From NCBI GenBank assembly GCA_040255405.1, contig JBDZUX010000004.1, positions 62,001-126,000 of the forward strand: a DNA stretch of 64,000 bases. The letters are read 5' to 3'. Below the pieces are notes generated by a model that was given only the letters and a program-made list of their open reading frames with translations, was not told where the DNA came from and made no database searches. Made by a program: the position numbers and the translations under genes. Origin of the DNA: 66-474 sp040255405. Lineage in GTDB: Bacteria; Pseudomonadota; Gammaproteobacteria; Xanthomonadales; Rhodanobacteraceae. Of this stretch, positions 7,484 to 14,190 are shown one piece after another; position 1 is the stretch's first letter; every line of letters begins with the position of its first letter.

Positions 7484-8704
7484 ATGCCGAAGCTGGCCAT
7501 CGCCGCACTTCTCATGGCACTGCTGACAAGCGCCGCACGGGCGCAGACCAATGCCGGCGAACAGAAGTCCGATCCGATCCTTCCCTTCACCATCACGAAG
7601 GTGGCCAGTTTCGATCTGCCCTGGCGCATCGCGTTCCTGCCCGATGGCCGCATGCTCGTGACCGAGAAGGTCGGCCGCGTCGATCTGGTTACCCCTCGGG
7701 GCGCCAAGACCGAAATCGGGGGCGTCCCGCCCAGCTACGTCGAAGGCCAGGACGGCATGCTGGGTGTCTTCCTCTCGCCCCATTACGCCACTGACCACAA
7801 TGTATATCTCACCTATGTCGAACCGGGCGACTATGGCGGCGGCGTGGCGCTGGGCCGGGGGCGGCTCGTGCTGGACGGCAAGCAGCCGCGGCTGGATGGC
7901 TTCAAGGTGCTGTGGCGCCAGGTGCCCACGGGCAAAGGCGGCCAGCCAGGAGGCCAGATCGCCTTCTCACCGGATGGCAAATACCTCTTCCTCACGCTGG
8001 GCGACCGCCAGCGCTTCACGCCCGCGCAGGACCTCAGCCAACCCGCAGGCAAGATCCTGCGGCTGACGCTGGACGGCAAACCCGCGCCGCGCAATCCCTG
8101 GGCAGGCAAGGCCGGTGCTCGCACGATTCCGCTGATCGATCCGCCAGCCGATACCGAGTCCGCCAAGACTGCGCCGGTGGTCAGCACCTATACGTTTCCC
8201 GGGCCAAACTTGACGCCGGCCGAAACCTGGACCACCGGCCACCGCACACCTTACGGCCTTGCCTTCGCTCCCGACGGTCGACTGTGGGAACTCGAGCATG
8301 GCCCCTACGGCGGCGACGAACTGAACCTGATCCAGCGTGGCAAGAACTACGGCTGGCCGCTGGTTTCCTATGGCGTCAACTACGACGGCGTGCCCATCCC
8401 CAACCCCGATACGCGGCCCGATCTCGCCAAGCCCGTGATCTACTGGGTGCCGGTGATCGCGCCGGGCAACCTCATGTTCTACAAGGGCCACGTCTTCCCG
8501 CACTGGGATGGCAGCGCCTTGATCAGCGCCCTGGCCGCCGAGGCCATTGTCCGCGTCACGTTCGACGGCAAGGGCGGTGCCACCGCAATCCAGCGCTGGA
8601 ACATCGGCAAACGCATCCGCGACATCGAAGAGGCGCCGGACGGCTCGCTCTGGATGCTGGAAGACGCCAAAGGCGGCGGCCTGTTCCACCTCACGCCGAA
8701 ATGA
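7484..8704 (+). CDS. Periplasmic PQQ-dependent sugar dehydrogenase (Asd/YliI type)
   Basis: The 406-aa secreted protein has a signal peptide (MPKLAIAALLMALLTSAARA, cleavage before QTNAG). It has the six-bladed propeller of soluble aldose dehydrogenases, seen in FDLPWRIAFLPDGRMLVTEK, DGMLGVFLSPHYATD, GGQPGGQIAFSPDGKYLF, GHRTPYGLAFAPDGRLWELE and HGPYGGDELNLI. These enzymes oxidise aldose sugars with PQQ and calcium, passing electrons to an acceptor. The ATG at 7484 is preferred over GTG 7478 because AAGGA at 7470-7474 then has 9-nt spacing. No PQQ synthesis genes are in the window. Confidence 0.87.
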   Translation: MPKLAIAALLMALLTSAARAQTNAGEQKSDPILPFTITKVASFDLPWRIAFLPDGRMLVTEKVGRVDLVTPRGAKTEIGGVPPSYVEGQDGMLGVFLSPHYATDHNVYLTYVEPGDYGGGVALGRGRLVLDGKQPRLDGFKVLWRQVPTGKGGQPGGQIAFSPDGKYLFLTLGDRQRFTPAQDLSQPAGKILRLTLDGKPAPRNPWAGKAGARTIPLIDPPADTESAKTAPVVSTYTFPGPNLTPAETWTTGHRTPYGLAFAPDGRLWELEHGPYGGDELNLIQRGKNYGWPLVSYGVNYDGVPIPNPDTRPDLAKPVIYWVPVIAPGNLMFYKGHVFPHWDGSALISALAAEAIVRVTFDGKGGATAIQRWNIGKRIRDIEEAPDGSLWMLEDAKGGGLFHLTPK

Positions 8705-8804
8705 TCCGATGAGGCAAGAACGGGGGGAGGTTCATTTTGAAGGACGGGCTGTGTCAGAGCACGCTTTGCCTTCCTGATTACCGCCAATGCTCAGTCAGAC
8801 CAAA

Positions 8805-8850
8805 CCCCTCTCCCTTCGGGAGAGGGTGCCCCGCAGGGGGCGGGTGAGGG
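8805..8850. repeat. REP-like element, left member of an inverted pair
   Basis: CCCCTCTCCC-TTCG-GGAGAGGG forms a hairpin, followed by a GC-rich tail ending GGGTGAGGGT. A second copy in inverse orientation lies 57 bp downstream, which together looks like a REPIN. Confidence 0.75.
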
Positions 8851-8907
8851 TACGCATACGCGAAGTGTCTGCAACTAACCAAGAAGTGTGGCCGCGGGCG
8901 TACCCGA

Positions 8908-8950
8908 ACCCTCATCCGGCGTTCCGCCCCTTCTCCCGGAGGGAGACGGG
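8908..8950. repeat. REP-like element, right member of an inverted pair
   Basis: It begins ACCCTCATCCGG and ends CTCCCGGAGGGAGACGGG, the reverse complement layout of the copies at 2477 and 8805. Confidence 0.7.
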
Positions 8951-9030
8951 AATGATCAACTGAGAATCAGCGTTATTCAGGCGTGGGGAAAGTGAACCTG
9001 CCCCCGTTCTTGTGTTTTCAAAACGTACTG

Positions 9031-9058
9031 AATGATCATTTGGTACTTGTTGTACAAT
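9031..9058 (+). promoter_or_regulatory. Palindromes and -10 box before the antitoxin gene
   Basis: AATGATCATT (9031-9040) is a perfect palindrome, and TTGTACAA (9050-9057) is a second. A TACAAT -10-like box lies at 9053-9058, about 40 bp before the antitoxin ATG. Antitoxins of the Phd type usually repress their own promoter through such sites, so these are operator candidates. Confidence 0.45.
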
Positions 9059-9095
9059 TGGCCCATGATGATCCGCCCCCCTGGGATATCTCGCC

Positions 9096-9524
9096 ATGAT
9101 CAGCAACACGACCAAGCCATCGAAGAACGCGGGTCCCCGCAAAGACATCCCAACGTCCGATCAGTCATCCACCCGCATCCGAAGCCGCCTCACAGGGGGA
9201 AAGCCGCGTCGCGGCGACGCCACGGCCGCAACTGTCAGCAGCACGAAGGCAAAGACATCCTTCCGCGAGTTGATCCAAAAGGCCAAGCGCGGCCCCGTGT
9301 TCGTGACTGTCCACAAAAAGCGCGAGGCCGTGGTGATGTCGATGGATGAGTACGAGCAACTGCTCGCGAACCAACGCGATCCGCTGGCTGACATGGCCCG
9401 GCACTTTGATGCCCTGGTTGCAAAGATGCAGACCTCCGGGCATGCCGAAGCGGTCGACGCCTTGTTCAATGCGACACCGGAACAACTGGGTGAAGCGGCG
9501 GTGCAATCGGCAAAGCACGGCTGA
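9096..9524 (+). CDS. Phd/YefM-type antitoxin with basic N-terminal extension
   Basis: In this 142-aa protein, residues from about 50 form the Phd/YefM fold (AKTSFRELIQKAKRGPVFVT, KKREAVVMSMDEYEQLL), the DNA-binding part of type II antitoxins. The C-terminal tail (ADMARHFDALVAKMQ...ALFNATPEQLGEAAVQ) would wrap the toxin. The first 50 residues are rich in K, R, S and T with no recognisable fold, and may reflect a too-early start. Its TGA overlaps the ATG of the next gene (TGATG), implying coupled translation with the kinase-like toxin. Confidence 0.72.
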   Translation: MISNTTKPSKNAGPRKDIPTSDQSSTRIRSRLTGGKPRRGDATAATVSSTKAKTSFRELIQKAKRGPVFVTVHKKREAVVMSMDEYEQLLANQRDPLADMARHFDALVAKMQTSGHAEAVDALFNATPEQLGEAAVQSAKHG

Positions 9525-10168
9525 TGGGGGTCATTACGGTTCTTGCGGGAACAAACGCGGCCGGCAAGAGCAGCATCGGCGGCGCACTGGTCAGGCACGG
9601 CGGTGGCGCCTACTACAACCCAGACGATGAGACCCGCGTCATCCTGGTCGCCAACCCCGGGCTGGATTTGGCCCAGGCCAACGGCTTGGCCTGGACAAGG
9701 GGCCTCGAGAACCTGCGCAACGCCATCGCCGAGGGCACCAACTATGCGTTCGAGACGACGCTCGGCGGCAACACCATCACGCGCACCCTCATCGAAGGCG
9801 CCGAATCGGCTGACGTGTCACTTCGGGTCTGGTACTGCGGTCTGGCCAGTCCGGAGCTCCATCTGGAGCGCGTACGCGCCCGCGTCGCTGCCGGTGGCCA
9901 TGACATCCCGGCGGATACAATCCGGGCACGCTACGACAGCAGTCGCCGAAACCTCCTGAAGCTGATGCCGCACCTCACGGATCTTCAAGTGTTCGACAAC
10001 AGCTTCAGCGCCGATCCACGGCATGGCTCACCGCCACGACCGGCACGGGTGCTGAAAGTTGTGGAGCGTCACTTGGTCTATCCCGTCACGGCGGCACATT
10101 TGAAGAAGACGCCAGCGTGGGCCAAGCCCCTCGTCGTCGCTGCTGTCGAGGCGTTCGCCGGCCTCTGA
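9524..10168 (+). CDS. Zeta-toxin-like P-loop kinase
   Basis: This 214-aa protein has Walker A GTNAAGKS (residues 9-16), NPDDETR after the first helix as in zeta toxins (a D/E-rich substrate pocket), YAFETTLGG, VWYCGLASPELHLERVRAR, and a GGHDIP segment with arginines near the lid. Zeta-family enzymes phosphorylate UDP-N-acetylglucosamine or another small molecule and can poison cells. It overlaps the Phd-like antitoxin gene by 1 nt, so a toxin-antitoxin pair is likely. Zeta toxins classically pair with epsilon antitoxins, so the Phd partner is less usual. A non-toxin kinase role is the alternative. Confidence 0.75.
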   Translation: MGVITVLAGTNAAGKSSIGGALVRHGGGAYYNPDDETRVILVANPGLDLAQANGLAWTRGLENLRNAIAEGTNYAFETTLGGNTITRTLIEGAESADVSLRVWYCGLASPELHLERVRARVAAGGHDIPADTIRARYDSSRRNLLKLMPHLTDLQVFDNSFSADPRHGSPPRPARVLKVVERHLVYPVTAAHLKKTPAWAKPLVVAAVEAFAGL

Positions 10169-10213
10169 GCAAAAACAAAGCTGATTAGCGCTATCAGGAT
10201 TCTCTTCAGACAA

Positions 10214-10447
10214 ATGCTCGACGAAAAAGCCTTTCGGGAGCGGCGAAGAATTTCGCTGGGCGACGTCAGTGCCGAGACCGGTTTGTCTCGTCCGACCGTC
10301 TCGCGAATTGCCAACGTTCCCGGTTATGCGACGAGCACGGACACAGTCGAAGTTCTTTGTCGATATTTCGGCTGCGCGCCGGGAGACCTTTTGCAGATGG
10401 TCGATGACGAGCCCGACGGTCAGACGAAGTCATTCGTCAAGAATTGA
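10214..10447 (+). CDS. Small XRE/Cro-type HTH regulator
   Basis: This 77-aa protein is little more than one helix-turn-helix domain: FRERRRISLGDVSAETGLSR, then PTVSRIANV and DTVEVLCRYFGCAPGDLLQM, the standard Cro/CI-like layout with a C-terminal acidic tail. It begins 45 bp after the zeta-like gene on the same strand and could be a third cistron of that module, perhaps as transcriptional regulator, or a stand-alone gene. No target operator can be assigned. Confidence 0.75.
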   Translation: MLDEKAFRERRRISLGDVSAETGLSRPTVSRIANVPGYATSTDTVEVLCRYFGCAPGDLLQMVDDEPDGQTKSFVKN

Positions 10448-10587
10448 TGGCTACAGATGGACTACGGATGGGCTATGGATGGGCCACACGCAATTGAACG
10501 CAGCCTCAGGGCCGAACGCTACTGGCGTCGCTCGAGACGACGGCAACGAAAAATTTTCCAGCAGAACAAGGGCGTCCGAGCAATTTA

Positions 10588-10616
10588 TTGCGCGAAATTG
10601 CAGCTCACGTTAGAAT
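10588..10616 (+). promoter_or_regulatory. Sigma-70-type promoter of tRNA-fMet
   Basis: TTGCGC (10588-10593) and TAGAAT (10611-10616) are separated by 17 bp. The tRNA begins 13 nt after the -10 box. Confidence 0.6.
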
Positions 10617-10629
10617 GGGCGTTCACTGA

Positions 10630-10706
10630 TGCGGGGTGGAGCAGTCTGGCAGCTCGTCGGGCTCATAACCCGAAGGTCGCAGGTTCAAATCCTGCCCCCG
10701 CTACCA
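10630..10706 (+). tRNA. Initiator tRNA-fMet (CAT), CCA encoded
   Basis: The 77-nt cloverleaf has GCGGGG/CCCCGC acceptor pairs, a CTCATAA anticodon loop, the three G:C pairs at the base of the anticodon stem (CGGG...CCCG) typical of initiators, GGTTCAAATCC for the T arm, and CCA encoded. Position 1 is T facing T72, so the first pair is unpaired as required for formylation, though most bacteria have C1-A72. Confidence 0.95.
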
Positions 10707-11024
10707 CCACTCAGAGACTGGCGGCGTGATCCCGACGGGATCGCGCCGTTCTTGTTCGTGCGCGGCGATCGCGCAACGCAATCCGGCACGCCGGGCCGCG
10801 ATATCCGGTCCCTTTCGCGATCGGGCGGCCGCACGACCGTTGTCTCGGCGTCGCGAACGCGGGCCCACCAATGCTGCCCATTGATTCCAAACAGGAAACG
10901 GCGCAGGCCTGCTGCACGCCGCCGATGCCATCCCGCACCGGGCCACCCGGAACGTGCCGACCCCATCGCGCGGACCCACTGCCCGCGCTTCGTCCGGAAC
11001 GACGAATCTGTTTCGGGATGCCCG
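10707..11024. other. Convergent intergenic region between tRNA-fMet and nuoN
   Basis: These 318 bp hold the tRNA terminator hairpin (10720-10757). Further right is a CGTCCGGAACGACGAATC motif related to the dispersed CCGGAATGACGAA repeats. No gene is seen. Confidence 0.6.
10720..10757 (+). terminator. Hairpin terminator after tRNA-fMet
   Basis: GGCGTGATCCC and GGGATCGCGCC pair around GAC and are followed by GTTCTTGTT. It is close behind the tRNA and faces the end of nuoN, so it may serve both strands. Confidence 0.6.
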
Positions 11025-12467
11025 CTACGCGCCGAACGCGTGCTGGCACCACGCGAACAGCACGCCCGAGAAACCGATCATCGCGATCAGGCCCAGCGCG
11101 TTGATCGACAGCGCCCAGCGCAGCGCGATGTCGGACTTGGGCGCCAGCGGTTCGATGCCTTCGACGGGCGCGTCGAAGTACATCACCTTGATAACGCGCA
11201 GGTAGTAGAACAGTCCGATGATGGAGCAAATGATCGCGACGATGGCGAGCCACAGCATGCCGCCGTCGATCGCGGCCTTCAGCACCAGCACCTTCGCGGC
11301 GAAACCCCACAACGGCGGAATGCCGGCCAGCGAGAACATCGAGATCGCCATCATCCCCGCAAACCAGGGCGAACGCCGGTTCAGGCCCTTCAGGTCGTCG
11401 ATCATCTCGCACTCGAAGCCCTTGCGCGCCAGCGCCAGGATCACGCCGAAGGCCACGGTTTCCATCAGCGCGAAGCACACCGCGTAGAACAGCGCGGACG
11501 CGTAGCCTTCCGGCGTCGGGTTGGCGAGCCCGAGAAACACGAAGCCCATGTGCGAAATGGTGGAGTACGCCAGCATGCGCTTCAGGTTGGCCTGCGCGAT
11601 CGCGACCACGTTGCCGATCACCAGCGACAACGCCGCCATGATTGCGAGCATCATCGTCCAGTCGCCGGCCAGCGGACCCATGCCCACCTCGAGCAGCCGA
11701 TAGGCCAGGCCGACCGCGGCCAGTTTCGGAACCGCACTGATGTACATCGCGATCGGCGTGGGCGCGCCCTCGTACACGTCCGGCAGCCACATGTGGAAGG
11801 GTACTGCGCCGAATTCGAAACCGATGCCGACCACCAGGAACACCAGCCCGAGCTGCAGCAGGTGCAGGTGCGGCGTCGTCCCGATCGAGGCAAAGATGCT
11901 GTGCAGGTCGAGGCTGCCGGTCGCGCCGTAGATCATGGACATGCCGAACAGCAGCAGGCCCGAGGCCAGCGCGCCCAGCACGAAGAACTTGATCGCGGCT
12001 TCCGACGCCAGTTTCGAATCGCGGTTCAGCGCGACCAGCGCAAAAGCCGGCAACGAAAACAGTTCGAGACCCAGGTACACCGTGATCAGGCTGCCGGCCG
12101 AGACCAGCAGCATGACCCCGAGCACCGAGAACATCGACAACGCATAGAACTCGCCCATGAAAAGCTTGCGGTCCTTCAGCCACGGCCGCGCCATCACGAA
12201 CATCAGGATGGTGGCAATCAGCACCGTGACCTTCAGGATTTCCGCCATGTGGTCGCGCACGAACATCCCGCCAAACGCGGTGACAGCCTGCGGCGGCTGG
12301 CCGTGTATCACGGTGAAGATCGTGACCAGCATGATCAGGATCGCCATCCAGTGGGTGGCGTCGCGCTGGTCGTCGTTGATGAACACGTCGAACAGCAGCA
12401 CCAGGCAGGCCGCAGCCGTCAGGAACAGCTCGGGCACGATCACCAGCAAGTCGTTGAGCGAAATCAT
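11025..12467 (-). CDS. nuoN: NADH-quinone oxidoreductase subunit N
   Basis: The 480-aa membrane subunit is one of three antiporter-like proton channels of complex I. It is hydrophobic throughout, with about 14 segments. The Mrp/NuoN core shows SFLITVYLGLELFSLPAFAL-like text (conserved Glu), FKFFVLGAL-type FFVLGALASGLLLFG, PFHMWLPDVYEGAPTPI, and LKRMLAYSTISHMGF with the channel Lys. It is the last gene of the operon and starts 6 bp after nuoM. Beyond it lies a convergent initiator tRNA. Confidence 0.96.
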   Translation of the reverse strand: MISLNDLLVIVPELFLTAAACLVLLFDVFINDDQRDATHWMAILIMLVTIFTVIHGQPPQAVTAFGGMFVRDHMAEILKVTVLIATILMFVMARPWLKDRKLFMGEFYALSMFSVLGVMLLVSAGSLITVYLGLELFSLPAFALVALNRDSKLASEAAIKFFVLGALASGLLLFGMSMIYGATGSLDLHSIFASIGTTPHLHLLQLGLVFLVVGIGFEFGAVPFHMWLPDVYEGAPTPIAMYISAVPKLAAVGLAYRLLEVGMGPLAGDWTMMLAIMAALSLVIGNVVAIAQANLKRMLAYSTISHMGFVFLGLANPTPEGYASALFYAVCFALMETVAFGVILALARKGFECEMIDDLKGLNRRSPWFAGMMAISMFSLAGIPPLWGFAAKVLVLKAAIDGGMLWLAIVAIICSIIGLFYYLRVIKVMYFDAPVEGIEPLAPKSDIALRWALSINALGLIAMIGFSGVLFAWCQHAFGA

Positions 12468-12473
12468 GTGGTT

Positions 12474-13985
12474 TTAAACCTTGCTGGCCATCAAGTGGGT
12501 CACGAGTTGCGACACCGAGGAATCCATCAGGTGCATCAGCGGCCACGGGTACACGCCCATCGCCAGCACCGCGACCGCGAACCCCGTCAGCACCCAGGCT
12601 TCGCGCGCATTCAATCTCGGCATCGCGGCGGCTTCCGGCGTGGGTGCGGTGCCCCACACGATGCGCTTGATCAGCCACAGCGTGTAACCGGCGCCGATGA
12701 TCAACGAATACGCCGCGAAGAATGCGATCCACGGATTCGCCGTGAAGCTGGACAGGATCACCATGAATTCACCGACGAAGCCGCTGGTGCCGGGCAGGCC
12801 GGTGTTGGCCATCGCAAACAGCACCCAGAACGCGGCGAACCACGGCATCACCTTGGCGAGTCCGCCGTAGGCGGCGATCTCGCGCGTATGCAGGCGGTCG
12901 TACATCACGCCTATGCAAGTGAACAGTGCGCCCGACACGAAGCCGTGCGAAATCATCTGCACCACCGCGCCCTGCACGCCCAGTTCGGCCATCTGGGTAT
13001 CGCTCTGGCCGCGCGCCAGCATGTACACGATGAACAGGCCCAGCGTCACGAAGCCCATGTGCGCAATCGACGAATACGCGACCAGCTTCTTCATGTCGGG
13101 CTGCACCAGCGCGACGTAGCCGATGTAGATGATCGCGATGAGGCTCAAGACGATGATCAGCCACGCGAAGTGCTGCGAGGCATCCGGCACGATCGGCAGC
13201 GAGAAGCGAATGAAGCCGTAGGTACCGACCTTCAGCATGATCGCGGCCAGGATCACCGAGCCTCCGGTCGGTGCCTCGACGTGCGCATCCGGCAACCAGG
13301 TGTGCACCGGCACCATCGGCGTCTTCACCGCGAACGCGATCAGGAACGAGAAGAACAGCCACGCCTGTTCCTTGAAGGTCAGCGGCAGCGCCCACAGCGC
13401 GGGAAGATCGAACGTACCCGCGCGGTGGTACAGGTACAACAGGCCGATCAGGAAGAAGATCGAGCCGAAAAAGGTGTAGATGAAGAACTTCAGCGTCGCG
13501 TACACGCGTCGCGGGCCGCCCCAGACACCGATGAGGAAGAACATCGGGATCAGGATGGCTTCGAAGAACAGGTAGAACAGCAGCGCATCCATTGCGCAGA
13601 ATACGCCGATCAGCAGGCCTTCGAGCACCAGCATCGCGGCCATGTACTGGTGCACCTTGTCCTTGATGATCTGCCACGCGCCGGCGATCACCAGGATCGA
13701 GGTGAACGTGGTCAGCACGACCAGCGCGACCGCAATGCCGTCCACACCGAGGTGGTAGCTGGTGTTGATGCCCGGAATCCAGTGCAGGTTTTCCTGCAAC
13801 TGGAAGCCGCCGGGACCGCTCTGGTATTGCGCCAGCATCACCAGGCTGAGTGCAAAGGTGGCGACCGTGAATGCCAGGGTCAGCCAGCGCGCGACGTGCG
13901 GACGCGCGCTGCCCGCCAGCAGCACGAGGATGGCCCCGAGGCACGGAAACCAGATCAGGACACTGAGGATGGGCCAGGTGGTCAT
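12474..13985 (-). CDS. nuoM: NADH-quinone oxidoreductase subunit M
   Basis: This 503-aa antiporter-like subunit of the membrane arm shows YHLGVDGIAVALVVLTTF, LLFYLFFEAILIPMFFLIG with the conserved Glu, VHTWLPDAHVEAPTGGSVIL, and MKKLVAYSSIAHMGFVTLG. The length matches the family. The gene follows nuoL after a 205-bp gap that carries G/C-rich repeats, whereas nuoN follows after only 6 bp. Confidence 0.96.
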   Translation of the reverse strand: MTTWPILSVLIWFPCLGAILVLLAGSARPHVARWLTLAFTVATFALSLVMLAQYQSGPGGFQLQENLHWIPGINTSYHLGVDGIAVALVVLTTFTSILVIAGAWQIIKDKVHQYMAAMLVLEGLLIGVFCAMDALLFYLFFEAILIPMFFLIGVWGGPRRVYATLKFFIYTFFGSIFFLIGLLYLYHRAGTFDLPALWALPLTFKEQAWLFFSFLIAFAVKTPMVPVHTWLPDAHVEAPTGGSVILAAIMLKVGTYGFIRFSLPIVPDASQHFAWLIIVLSLIAIIYIGYVALVQPDMKKLVAYSSIAHMGFVTLGLFIVYMLARGQSDTQMAELGVQGAVVQMISHGFVSGALFTCIGVMYDRLHTREIAAYGGLAKVMPWFAAFWVLFAMANTGLPGTSGFVGEFMVILSSFTANPWIAFFAAYSLIIGAGYTLWLIKRIVWGTAPTPEAAAMPRLNAREAWVLTGFAVAVLAMGVYPWPLMHLMDSSVSQLVTHLMASKV

Positions 13986-14190
13986 GCGGAATCCTTGGAG
14001 CGAAACCCGGGACCCGGGACCGGGGACCCGAAAGAGCCGAGCGCCGATTGCGCGTCGAGCTCAACACGCAGGTTGGACTGAGCGGCCCCATGCGAAGCCC
14101 AACGGTGCGCCGGGCATGCCGGGCTTCCGCCGACGAAGCCGGCGTCAGCCCGACCTGCGGTCGCCCTCCGGGCTCCGTGCAGCCTCGTGT

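Larger units (their letters stand above)
8705..9095. other. Intergenic with inverted REP pair and toxin-antitoxin promoter
   Basis: The 391 bp hold two REP-like palindromes in opposite orientation (8805-8850 and 8908-8950), a GTGAACCTG box at about 8991 also present at about 7424, and the operator/promoter palindromes of the downstream antitoxin gene (9031-9058). No gene is visible. Confidence 0.6.

Noticed and set aside
10630..10706. tRNA-fMet as the attachment site of an integrative element
   Set aside because: No integrase gene and no duplicate of the tRNA 3' end was found in the window.
10629..14081. A long plus-strand frame of 1150 codons across nuoN and nuoM
   Set aside because: It is the antisense shadow of two clear nuo genes; its product is His/Gln/Arg-rich with no family match, an effect of GC-rich codons.
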